Shown here piece after piece: positions 16,693 through 25,101 of a stretch of 64,000 nt of DNA. The DNA is from Deltaproteobacteria bacterium. Its GTDB lineage: Bacteria > Desulfobacterota > Desulfobulbia > Desulfobulbales > Desulfocapsaceae. The notes below the pieces were generated by a model, which was not told where the DNA came from, searched no databases, and worked only from the letters and a program-made list of their open reading frames with translations. Both the position numbers and the translations under genes were made by a program. The stretch is taken from positions 1 to 64,000 of the forward strand of contig JAPLJF010000036.1 in the NCBI GenBank assembly GCA_026388715.1, in the 5' to 3' direction. How positions within the stretch are numbered: position 1 is the first letter of the stretch; the number at the start of each line of letters is the position of its first letter.

Positions 16693-17982
16693 ATGGATAC
16701 CCAAACCCTTCTTTGCTACGACCGGGAGCATCTCTGGCACCCGTACACCTCCATGGAAGATCCGTTGCCGGTTTATGCGGTGGAGTCGGCGGCGGGCGTG
16801 CGCATCCGGCTGATGGATGGCCGGGAGCTCATTGATGGCATGGCCTCCTGGTGGTCGGTGATCCATGGTTACAGCCATCCGGTGCTGGTTCAGGCCCTGC
16901 AGGAACAGGCGGCCCGCATGTCCCATGTCATGTTCGGCGGTCTGACCCATGGACCGGCCGTGGAGCTGGCCAGGATGCTGGTGGAGATGACGCCGGCTGG
17001 CCTCGACAAGGTCTTTCTGTGCGACTCGGGTTCGGTGGCAGTAGAGGTGGCCATGAAGATGGCCATCCAGTATCAGTATGCTGCCGGTCATCCCCGGCGT
17101 TGTCGTTTTCTCACTATCCGTTCCGGTTATCACGGGGACACCTTTCACGCCATGTCGGTCTCTGATCCGCAGGGAGGCATGCACCAACTCTTTGCGGGAT
17201 CCCTGCCAAAATACCTCTTTGCCGACCGGCCCGAGTGTCTGTTCTCACAAGTCTGGGATGACCGTGATATTGTATCATTTGCGCGGCTGATCGAGCAGCA
17301 CCATCAGGATTTGTGCGCCGTGATCCTCGAACCTATTGTTCAGGGCGCGGGTGGCATGCGTTTTTATCACCCGGAGTATCTGCGGCAGGTGCGTTCCCTC
17401 TGCAACACCTATGGCGTTCTTTTGATTGCCGATGAGATCGCCACTGGTTTTGGTCGCAGCGGAGCCCTGTTTGCCTGTGATCATGCCGGGATCAGCCCCG
17501 ATATCATGTGTCTGGGCAAGGCGCTGACCGGCGGAACCATGACCCTGGCCGCGGTCCTGGCCACCTCTGAGGTCGGCCGGGGTGTCTCCCGGGGGACGCC
17601 CGGCGTCTTCATGCATGGCCCGACCTTTATGGCAAATCCCCTGGCCTGTCATGTGGCCTGTGCCTCGATCCGGCTTCTGCTGGAATCTGACTGGCAGCAG
17701 CAGGTGGGCCGGATAGCGCAGTTGCTGGAGCAGGGACTGGCACCGTGCCGGGAACTGGCGCAGGTGCAGGATGTCAGGGTACTGGGCGCCATCAGCGTAG
17801 TGGAGATGAAGGGGCCGGTGGCTATGCAGGAGATGCAGGCGGCCTTTGTCGAGCGCGGGGTCTGGGTGCGGCCCTTTGGCCGCCTGGTCTATGTGATGCC
17901 GCCCTATTGTATCACGGCCGAAGATCTGCAGACCCTGACGGCGGCCATTGTCCAGGTGGTGGCGGGTGAGGGGCGGTCATGA
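16693..17982 (+). CDS. bioA: Adenosylmethionine-8-amino-7-oxononanoate aminotransferase BioA
   Basis: 429 aa class III PLP aminotransferase converting KAPA to DAPA. Visible family motifs are HLWHPYTSM at the N-terminus, [43 protein letters not shown] and [14 protein letters not shown]. The PLP lysine is in CLGKALTGG. The stop overlaps the bioF start by 4 bp. Confidence 0.97.
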   Translation: MDTQTLLCYDREHLWHPYTSMEDPLPVYAVESAAGVRIRLMDGRELIDGMASWWSVIHGYSHPVLVQALQEQAARMSHVMFGGLTHGPAVELARMLVEMTPAGLDKVFLCDSGSVAVEVAMKMAIQYQYAAGHPRRCRFLTIRSGYHGDTFHAMSVSDPQGGMHQLFAGSLPKYLFADRPECLFSQVWDDRDIVSFARLIEQHHQDLCAVILEPIVQGAGGMRFYHPEYLRQVRSLCNTYGVLLIADEIATGFGRSGALFACDHAGISPDIMCLGKALTGGTMTLAAVLATSEVGRGVSRGTPGVFMHGPTFMANPLACHVACASIRLLLESDWQQQVGRIAQLLEQGLAPCRELAQVQDVRVLGAISVVEMKGPVAMQEMQAAFVERGVWVRPFGRLVYVMPPYCITAEDLQTLTAAIVQVVAGEGRS

Positions 17983-19181
17983 CTGCTGATTACCAGGAAG
18001 AGCTGACCCGGCTTCAGGAGAGCGGACGGCTGCGGCAGCTCAGGCCCCTTGCCGGCCGCCGGCGTTGCCGTGTCGAGTACCAGGGAAGAGAGTTGCTGAA
18101 CCTGACCTCCAATGATTATCTGGGTCTGGCCGGGGATGCCTCTTTGCTCCGCCGCTTTTATCAGGGGATGGATGCGGGGAGTCTGCTTGATGGCTATGGT
18201 CTGGGCGCCAGCTCTTCGCGTCTGCTCACCGGCGATACGGATCTGGCCCATTACCTGGAGCAGGATCTGGCCGCGGCCTATGCAAGGCCGGCGGCCCTGC
18301 TCTTTAATTCAGGCTATCATGCCAATATCGGCATCCTGCCCGCCCTGCTTGGCAAAAATGATCTGATCCTCTCTGACAAGCTGAATCATGCCTCCATTCA
18401 TGACGGCATGCAGCTCTGCCGGGCCGCTCATAAACGTTTTGCGCATCGTGACTATGACCAGCTGGAGCGTCTGCTGGCCACACATCGCCACCGCTATGAG
18501 CGGGCGGTGATTGTCAGCGAATCGGTCTTCAGCATGGATGGCGATGTGGCCGACCTTGTCCGGCTGGTACAGTTGAAAAAAGAGTTTGGCGCCATGCTTT
18601 ATGTGGACGAGGCCCATGCCGTCGGCCTCTATGGCGCCAGAGGGCTGGGCCAGGCGGAAGAGCAGGGGGTTGCGGCTGATATCGATCTGCTGGTGGGCAC
18701 CTTCGGCAAGGCCTTCGCCTCCATCGGGGCCTTTGTCATCTGCGGTCAGGATATTCATGACTATCTGGTCAACTACAGCCGGTCGCTGATCTTTACCACG
18801 GCCCTGCCGCCGGTGGTGCTCAACTGGAATCGCTTTGTCTTTCAGCAGCAGCAGACCATGGCCGAACAGCGGCGTCATCTGGCCACATTGGCGGGGCAAC
18901 TGCGGCAGGCCTTGCAGCAGCACGGTCTGCCCACCGCTGGAGACACCAATATCATCCCGCTTATTATCGGCGGCGATCAGGAAACGGTGCGTCTTGCCGG
19001 AAAACTGCAGGACCAGGGGTTCCTGATATTTCCGGTGCGTCCCCCAGCCGTCCCGGAAGGCACGGCCCGTTTCCGTCTGTCTCTGACTGCGGATATGACA
19101 TGGCAGGATATCCAGAGGCTCCCCGAGATCCTGGCCGGAGAGATTGCCGCCAGCCGGCAGGGCCTTGGGAGCGGCAGATGA
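17979..19181 (+). CDS. bioF: 8-amino-7-oxononanoate synthase BioF
   Basis: 400 aa alpha-oxoamine synthase joining pimeloyl-ACP/CoA and alanine. Motifs: [56 protein letters not shown] and the PLP lysine in [15 protein letters not shown] overlaps occur at both ends, with bioA and bioG. The final 12 or so residues ([10 protein letters not shown]) lie beyond the usual fold. Confidence 0.96.
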   Translation: MTADYQEELTRLQESGRLRQLRPLAGRRRCRVEYQGRELLNLTSNDYLGLAGDASLLRRFYQGMDAGSLLDGYGLGASSSRLLTGDTDLAHYLEQDLAAAYARPAALLFNSGYHANIGILPALLGKNDLILSDKLNHASIHDGMQLCRAAHKRFAHRDYDQLERLLATHRHRYERAVIVSESVFSMDGDVADLVRLVQLKKEFGAMLYVDEAHAVGLYGARGLGQAEEQGVAADIDLLVGTFGKAFASIGAFVICGQDIHDYLVNYSRSLIFTTALPPVVLNWNRFVFQQQQTMAEQRRHLATLAGQLRQALQQHGLPTAGDTNIIPLIIGGDQETVRLAGKLQDQGFLIFPVRPPAVPEGTARFRLSLTADMTWQDIQRLPEILAGEIAASRQGLGSGR

Positions 19182-19846
19182 AAAGCGCCTGGCTGCACCA
19201 GCACCAGCACGAGCAACTGATCATCTTCTGTAATGGCTGGGGCATGGATGGCGCTCCGTTTCTGCCCCTTGGCGCCAGGGAGTATGATGTCCTCATGCTC
19301 TTCGATTACCGTGACCCAACCCTTGACTGTGATCTCGCGACCCTGTTCAAACAATATCAAAATACGTTCCTTGTCTCCTGGTCCATGGGGGTGTGGGCTG
19401 GACAGCAGATCTTCCAGCCGTGGTCGCATTGCCTGCAGGGAGCGATGGCCATCAATGGCACCCTTTGTCCTGTCCATGATCAGTTCGGCATTCCCGTGCA
19501 GCTCTATGCCGCCACCCTGGAACAGTTCAGTGAGACCACCCGTCTCAAGTTTTATCGCCGTATGTGCCGGGATCGCCAGACCTTCAATACCTTTCTTGAC
19601 AATCAGCCGCAGCGATCCGTTCAAAATCAGGGTCTGGAACTTGCGGCCCTGCAAGGTCAGGTGACCTGTCATCCAGCAGAGACCGCGATCTATACCCATG
19701 TCCTGATCGCCGATCAGGACATGGTGGTGCCCACTGCTAACCAGCTTGCCTTCTGGCAGGGGCGAGAGGTCCGTCGGATCGAGGGCCCTCATTTTCTCTT
19801 TTATGGCTGGAATACCTGGGATGAACTGGTGGGTACCGTCTTATGA
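19178..19846 (+). CDS. bioG: Pimeloyl-ACP methyl ester esterase BioG
   Basis: 222 aa from ATG 19178 ([25 protein letters not shown]), overlapping the bioF stop; the track start is upstream of the conserved region. BioG (DUF452) is an alpha/beta hydrolase replacing BioH. It demethylates pimeloyl-ACP methyl ester to end BioC-driven synthesis. Motifs are FCNGWGMD, the nucleophile elbow SWSMGVWAG, and the His region GPHFLFYGWNTWDEL. Position between bioF and bioC fits known BioG/BioC gene neighbourhoods. Confidence 0.93.
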   Translation: MKSAWLHQHQHEQLIIFCNGWGMDGAPFLPLGAREYDVLMLFDYRDPTLDCDLATLFKQYQNTFLVSWSMGVWAGQQIFQPWSHCLQGAMAINGTLCPVHDQFGIPVQLYAATLEQFSETTRLKFYRRMCRDRQTFNTFLDNQPQRSVQNQGLELAALQGQVTCHPAETAIYTHVLIADQDMVVPTANQLAFWQGREVRRIEGPHFLFYGWNTWDELVGTVL

Positions 19847-20622
19847 TCAAGGCTCCCATGATTCTGAACAAGGACAAGATCGCCCACTGTTTCCGACGGG
19901 CCCTGGCAACCTACGACCTCCAGGCAACGGTGCAGAGGCAGGTCAGCGCCCGGCTGCTGGAACTTGCCGGGCAGATTCCGGCCATCAGCTATGAGCGGGT
20001 GCTTGAGATCGGCTGCTGTACGGGGATGCTGACCCAGATGCTCTGTCAGCAACACCGGGTGAAAACCCTTTTTCTCAATGATCTGGTTCCTGAGTTTGCC
20101 GCTCCTGTCGTGGCCAGGATTCCAAGGGAGAGGATGCCGCTTCTCCAGCCCATTTTTGGCGATATTGAAACCATCGAGCTTCCGGACAGGTTAAGCCTGG
20201 CCCTGTCCAGCGCCACCTTCCAGTGGCTGGCGGATCTGCCGGGCTTTCTTCATCGTCTGGCTCAAGGCTTGCGCAAGGATGGCTTCCTTGCTTTTTCTGT
20301 TTTTGGCCCTGGCACTCTTGCGGAGTTCACGGAACTGACCGGGGTGGGCCTTGACTACCGCAGTCCTGAACAGATTGCCGTCTTGCTGGAAAGAGATTTT
20401 GTCCTGGAGCAGATGGTAACCGATCAGGACCGGCTGTTGCTGCTCACCCCCAGAGATGTCCTGCATCATCTGCGGGCCACCGGGGTGGGCGGGGTGCGTG
20501 ACTATCGCTGGACGAAAGCCGGACTCAGGCGTTTTGAGCAGGAGTATCGAACCCGCTTTGGTACTGCGGGCGGCGTTCCCGTGACCTATGCCAGTACCTG
20601 CTGTATTGCCCGCAAAAAATAA
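19843..20622 (+). CDS. bioC: Malonyl-ACP O-methyltransferase BioC
   Basis: About 259 aa (or 254 from the inner ATG at 19858, MILNKDKIAHCFRRALATYD, which matches the family start better). SAM motif I is LEIGCCTGMLTQML. The downstream blocks LALSSATFQWLADLPGFL and GLRKDGFLAFSVFGPGTLAEF are typical BioC. It methylates malonyl-ACP so that fatty acid synthesis can build pimelate. Last gene of the operon. It is convergent with the helicase, with only 38 bp between. No bioD follows. Confidence 0.94.
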   Translation: MIKAPMILNKDKIAHCFRRALATYDLQATVQRQVSARLLELAGQIPAISYERVLEIGCCTGMLTQMLCQQHRVKTLFLNDLVPEFAAPVVARIPRERMPLLQPIFGDIETIELPDRLSLALSSATFQWLADLPGFLHRLAQGLRKDGFLAFSVFGPGTLAEFTELTGVGLDYRSPEQIAVLLERDFVLEQMVTDQDRLLLLTPRDVLHHLRATGVGGVRDYRWTKAGLRRFEQEYRTRFGTAGGVPVTYASTCCIARKK

Positions 20623-20660
20623 TCTCTTCCCCTTTTATGGTGAGTCGGTCGAACCATACA

Positions 20661-23600
20661 TTATTTCCCATCCCCCCGGCCGCTGTCACGGAGCAGGGCG
20701 AGCAGTTCACCCGCGTTCAGTTTACCGGCAACATCCGCCCCATCCAGCAGCGAGTCGGCAAGATCGCGCTTGTCTTTGTGCAGGCTGATGATTTGTTCCT
20801 CAATGCTGTTCTTCATCACCAGCCGATAGACGGTGACCGGTCTCTCCTGACCGATGCGGTGGGCCCGGTCCGAGGCCTGGTCTTCTACCGCCGGATTCCA
20901 CCACGGGTCCATGTGGATCACATAGTCAGCGGCGGTTAGATTCAGGCCGGAGCCGCCTGCCTTGAGGCTGATCAGAAAAACCTCACCCATCCCTGATTGG
21001 AAAGCGGCGATCCGCTCCTTGCGTTGCGCGGCTGAAGTTGATCCGTCCAGGTACTGGTAGGGGATTTTTTTCTCATTCAGCAAGGTGCGGATGATGGCCA
21101 GGTGGTCGATAAACTGGCTGAAGACCAGGGCCTTGTGCCTGTTTTCCAGCATCTCGGCCAGGATATCACCAAAGACCTTGAGCTTGGAGCTTGCAATACC
21201 GGCCTCCGGCAGGACCAGGGCCGGATTGCAGCAGAGGCGGCGCAGTTTCATGATCTCGGCCAGGATCTGCAGGTGCTGGGTCTCACCCTGACCATTGCCG
21301 TCACTTTCCAGCTTGGCAAGGGCAGTCCGACGTTGGGCCTCGTAGAGTGTTGCCTCCTGTGCGGACATCTCCACCTGCAAGGTGATTTCGGTCTTGGCCG
21401 GCAGCTCCTGGAGGACCTCGTTTTTCATGCGCCGGAGGATGAAGGGGTGGATCAGTCGCTGCAACTGCTGCAGGCGATTACGGTCCTTGTCGCGCTCAAT
21501 GGGGATGGCAAAGTTCTCGGTGAAGCGTTGATGGGTGCCGAGCAGGCCGGGGTTGATAAAGTGAAAGAGGGCCCACAGCTCGCCCAGATGATTCTCCAGA
21601 GGGGTGCCGGTGGTGATGATGCGGAATTCCGCGTTCAGGGCCATGGCAGCCTTGGCCCGTTTGGTCTGGCGGTTTTTGATGGCCTGGGCCTCGTCAAGGA
21701 CCACGGTCTGCCAGGCGACCCCGGCCAACCGTTCCCCATCCACCTGGAGCAGCCCGTAACTGGAGATCAGCAGGTCAAAGGGGCCAAGAACGGCCAGCAT
21801 CTCCTGGCGATCACCCTGGCCAAAGATCTTGACCTGCAGGGTGGGGGCGAAACGGCCGGCCTCCTCTTGCCAATTACCGGCCACCGACAGGGGGGCGACC
21901 ACCAGGGTTGGCCCCTTGGAAGCCCGGAGGAGGATGGCGGCCAGTGCCTGGATGGTCTTGCCCAGCCCCATGTCATCGGCGAGGCAGGCCCCCATCTGCC
22001 AGTGGCTGAGCTGGGCCAGCCAGGAAAATCCTTGGCGCTGGTAGTCACGTAAGGTGGCGGTGAGCGTCGAGGGGACAGGGGGTTGTACCACTTCAGCCAG
22101 CCTGTTCTTGTGGGCCTGCCACTGCTGGTCGCCGTCTACGGACGCCTCTGAGGTCAGGTCATCGAGGGCGAGGGCCGCCAGAGGGTTGAAGCGAATCCCA
22201 TCCTTGCCCTTTTCCGAATAGGTACGAAATTCCTCCAGACGTTTTTGCAGGGCCTTGGTCAAGGCCAGGAAGGAGCCATCCTCCAGGGGGATAAAACGGC
22301 CATTGGCCTGGTCGAGCAGACCCAGGAGCTTCTGCAGATCAAGGACGGTCTCCCCATCCACTTGCAGGCTGCCCGAAGCGGCAAACCAGTCGCGATCTTT
22401 TTTGATGCGCAGGGAAAGATTGCTAAAGCCGGTCTCCGCCCGCAGGGAAAAAGTTTGGCCCTTTGGCCAGTGCAGGGTGCAGTCGGGAAACTGCCGGAGT
22501 TGACAGAGCAGTTCCAGGCTTGTTGCCGGATCGGGAAAGAAAAATTGGCCATCGACCTCTTCGGTATGGGTCATGATCGGGCAGGCTCCAAGGAGCTGGT
22601 CGCGTTGGTCCGACTCCTTGGCCAGATCCCGCCGGGCCTGGACCCGTTTGCCTTCCTGCTCACCAAAGACAATAGCCCCGCCTTGGCCAGGCTGAAGCCA
22701 GGAGCCGCCGGTGCTGATCGGCCTGACCAGGATCTCGGCCCGCAATCCCTCCTGAAAGGGGAGCAGCTGAAGATGAGGCCTGGGGTCTGAATCCACCTCC
22801 TCTACCTCCTGACCGCCGCCCACATCGGAATGAACCGTGACCATGGTCGACAGGGAGGAGGCCAGCTCCCGCACCTGCTCGGTGGCGCTTACGGGCAGAA
22901 CCAGTTCCTCATTGAGCAGGGTGACCAGGTTGGCCTGGGCCGGCTTGATCTCATAGACCTTGAAGGAGGTGGTGTTCTCCCGCTGGAGAAAGGCAGTGGT
23001 GGCGGCTGCGGGTGGGGTTGGCCACAGCGCGAGGGTGAGTTTGTCGTCTTTTTGGGTGATCCGCAACTCCAGTTCGCCACGCATCAGTTCAACCTGCACC
23101 CCGGGGGTATCCGCCAGGAACAGGAGGGGGTGGTCTATGGCCGCAACCAGGGTCTTTTTCATATCGAACTGGTAGGCATCCTCGTAGTAATAATATTGGC
23201 GATTGTAGATAAGGGTTCGGCACATACGCCGGTCCTGGTCGCTCAGTCCCTCCATCTTTTCAAACTGCTCGTACAGGGTCTTGAGGGCAACACCCCGGCC
23301 CTTGCTCCACTTGCCGGTTTTGCCCATTTTTTGCAGAACCGGGGCGAGAATACAGTAATTTTTTGATGGATAGTAGGAGAACATCCAGATCAGCCGTTGA
23401 CCATTGGGGGCCGACGCATTTCCCGACAGACTGTCCTTGGCAATCAGCGCCAGCAGGGCTTGCAGGCGCTGGGTATTCTTGTCCTTGGGCTGGACGATGG
23501 GGACGCAACTGGTGGTCCGGCAACGCTTATGGAGATCATCCGCCAGCTTTTTGTTGTTGCTTGTCTCCCGGCCCATGGCCGCCAGGAGGGCCGCGCATTC

Positions 23601-24839
23601 GGCGGCGATCCAGGGGTAACCATTTTTAATGGCATTGAGGTAAAGGGGCTCGCATAGCTTGGGTAGAACCTGGTATGCCTTCTTCCGGTCGGCCCACCAG
23701 AGGCTGAGGAAATACAGGAATTGGTGTAGGGGATATTGGGATAAGTTGTTTTTATCCCAATACCCTTCTCCATGCGGTTGGCCTTCTTGCTGGGCAAAGA
23801 CGATCTTGAGGTTGCTCGTGATTCCATCAGGCAGCAGCTCCTGCTTGTGAGCGGTTTCCACCAGATCAGTGCCTGTCTTCAGGTTCTGCATCCCAGGGAT
23901 GGCCAGGAGCGAGTAGAGGTGGAAGATGCCGGGGAGCCCGAAAATGACTATTTTTCGTTTCCCGGTGATTTTTTTGACTTCCACCAGGGCCTCGGCAAAG
24001 AGATAATTGGCCGTTTGGTATTGTCCCTGGAGAAAATGGATGGTTGCCAGGCCACATTTCCGGCTGGTGGAAAAGTGGTCAGGCCAGGAAAGATTGACGA
24101 GCTCCATGGCCTGATCCATCTTGCCGGTAACGAGCAGATACAAGATCAGGGTCAGGGGAGAACCGGTCATGGGCGCACTGCGAAAATCCTCAAACAGGAA
24201 GACCGCGAGTTCGGGGTTGGGCTGCATGGAGTTGAGGTCGTCTTCAAGAAAATGGCGGCCAATGGTCTGGCGGTGGGGTGAGTGGCGCAGGAGCGACAAG
24301 GAGAGGGGCGAACCGAACAGGGTGTTGAATGGATGAGAATCCAGGACATGACCAAACTCATGATAGATGGTGTTGATGGTCTCTTGCACCCCGGTCATGG
24401 ATATCGACTGGTCGAAGATCTGCCCCTGCAGGATCCGCAGGGCATGGTCAAGGGATGGAAAAAAACGATTCCAGGCGGGTTTGGCGCCTCGGTAGAGAGC
24501 GGTCAGGCAATCGTTGAGCGTGGCAAAAAGATTGTGGTCAAGGAGATCAAGGAGGACATGGACTCTGAGCAGCGGTTGATGGCCGGCCATTCCTTTTTGC
24601 TTGCAGGTCAGTTCGGCTTCTTCGAGCCGGTGCAGGGCCGCGGCAATCTCTTTGCGGTCTGGGTACCATTTTTTCTGGTTGCGAAGATCAAGACGATCCA
24701 GACAGCTAAGGAGATCGTCCTGGCGCATGGTCCCGATGTTGAGGCAGAGTAGGCGGACAATGGTCTGTTCCAGAGGGGCGAGAGACTGATAGCGGGCGAT
24801 AAGTTCAACGGATGTGGTGGTCATGGTGTCGGGTGGCAT
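20661..24839 (-). CDS. Very large SNF2-family helicase-like ATPase
   Basis: 1392 aa. The C-terminal third is a complete SNF2 motor: RDYQRQGFSWLAQLSHWQMGACLADDMGLGKT (Walker A near residue 957), VLDEAQAIKN (Walker B/DEAQ near 1047), TGTPLENHLGELW, and helicase C with KALVFSQFIDHL, LKAGGSGLNLTAADYVIHMDPWWNPAVEDQASDRAHRIGQ. The first 900 or so residues are not a recognised enzyme domain; they are alpha-helical and repeat-like in places. Bacterial SNF2 proteins of the RapA-unrelated, DEAQ type are often linked to DNA repair or phage defence, but nothing adjacent indicates a defence system. Function is unknown. It is probably monocistronic. Confidence 0.9.
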   Translation of the reverse strand: MPPDTMTTTSVELIARYQSLAPLEQTIVRLLCLNIGTMRQDDLLSCLDRLDLRNQKKWYPDRKEIAAALHRLEEAELTCKQKGMAGHQPLLRVHVLLDLLDHNLFATLNDCLTALYRGAKPAWNRFFPSLDHALRILQGQIFDQSISMTGVQETINTIYHEFGHVLDSHPFNTLFGSPLSLSLLRHSPHRQTIGRHFLEDDLNSMQPNPELAVFLFEDFRSAPMTGSPLTLILYLLVTGKMDQAMELVNLSWPDHFSTSRKCGLATIHFLQGQYQTANYLFAEALVEVKKITGKRKIVIFGLPGIFHLYSLLAIPGMQNLKTGTDLVETAHKQELLPDGITSNLKIVFAQQEGQPHGEGYWDKNNLSQYPLHQFLYFLSLWWADRKKAYQVLPKLCEPLYLNAIKNGYPWIAAECAALLAAMGRETSNNKKLADDLHKRCRTTSCVPIVQPKDKNTQRLQALLALIAKDSLSGNASAPNGQRLIWMFSYYPSKNYCILAPVLQKMGKTGKWSKGRGVALKTLYEQFEKMEGLSDQDRRMCRTLIYNRQYYYYEDAYQFDMKKTLVAAIDHPLLFLADTPGVQVELMRGELELRITQKDDKLTLALWPTPPAAATTAFLQRENTTSFKVYEIKPAQANLVTLLNEELVLPVSATEQVRELASSLSTMVTVHSDVGGGQEVEEVDSDPRPHLQLLPFQEGLRAEILVRPISTGGSWLQPGQGGAIVFGEQEGKRVQARRDLAKESDQRDQLLGACPIMTHTEEVDGQFFFPDPATSLELLCQLRQFPDCTLHWPKGQTFSLRAETGFSNLSLRIKKDRDWFAASGSLQVDGETVLDLQKLLGLLDQANGRFIPLEDGSFLALTKALQKRLEEFRTYSEKGKDGIRFNPLAALALDDLTSEASVDGDQQWQAHKNRLAEVVQPPVPSTLTATLRDYQRQGFSWLAQLSHWQMGACLADDMGLGKTIQALAAILLRASKGPTLVVAPLSVAGNWQEEAGRFAPTLQVKIFGQGDRQEMLAVLGPFDLLISSYGLLQVDGERLAGVAWQTVVLDEAQAIKNRQTKRAKAAMALNAEFRIITTGTPLENHLGELWALFHFINPGLLGTHQRFTENFAIPIERDKDRNRLQQLQRLIHPFILRRMKNEVLQELPAKTEITLQVEMSAQEATLYEAQRRTALAKLESDGNGQGETQHLQILAEIMKLRRLCCNPALVLPEAGIASSKLKVFGDILAEMLENRHKALVFSQFIDHLAIIRTLLNEKKIPYQYLDGSTSAAQRKERIAAFQSGMGEVFLISLKAGGSGLNLTAADYVIHMDPWWNPAVEDQASDRAHRIGQERPVTVYRLVMKNSIEEQIISLHKDKRDLADSLLDGADVAGKLNAGELLALLRDSGRGDGK

Positions 24840-24878
24840 GGATGTTTGCGGGATGGCGGATGACTTGGGAGCGACCCC

Positions 24879-24922
24879 ATGGGATAGATTTTTTCAAGAT
24901 TGAAAAAAATAATTTATCCCAT
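24879..24922. repeat. Long AT-rich hairpin upstream of the SNF2 gene
   Basis: ATGGGATAGATTTTTTCAA and TTGAAAAAAATAATTTATCCCAT are inverted around a 2-base centre, with a small bulge. It lies 40 bp before the SNF2 start codon and downstream of the hybrid kinase gene, both on the minus strand. It could terminate the kinase operon or act as an operator or RNA element for the helicase. Neither role is proven. Confidence 0.65.
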
Positions 24923-25101
24923 AACCCGGCTCGTGTCCATTGCCATTTGCACAAGTCTTATTCTCCCAAGAAACATTGAGCAGTGTTTAAGAAAAAATGG
25001 CAACAACTTGTCAATACTGCTGAACTCGGTTTCCACAAAAGAGGGGAGAAAGAGAATTTGTTCAAATCTATAAAAAAACATGCCCTCAGGTCGTGGCCTT
25101 T

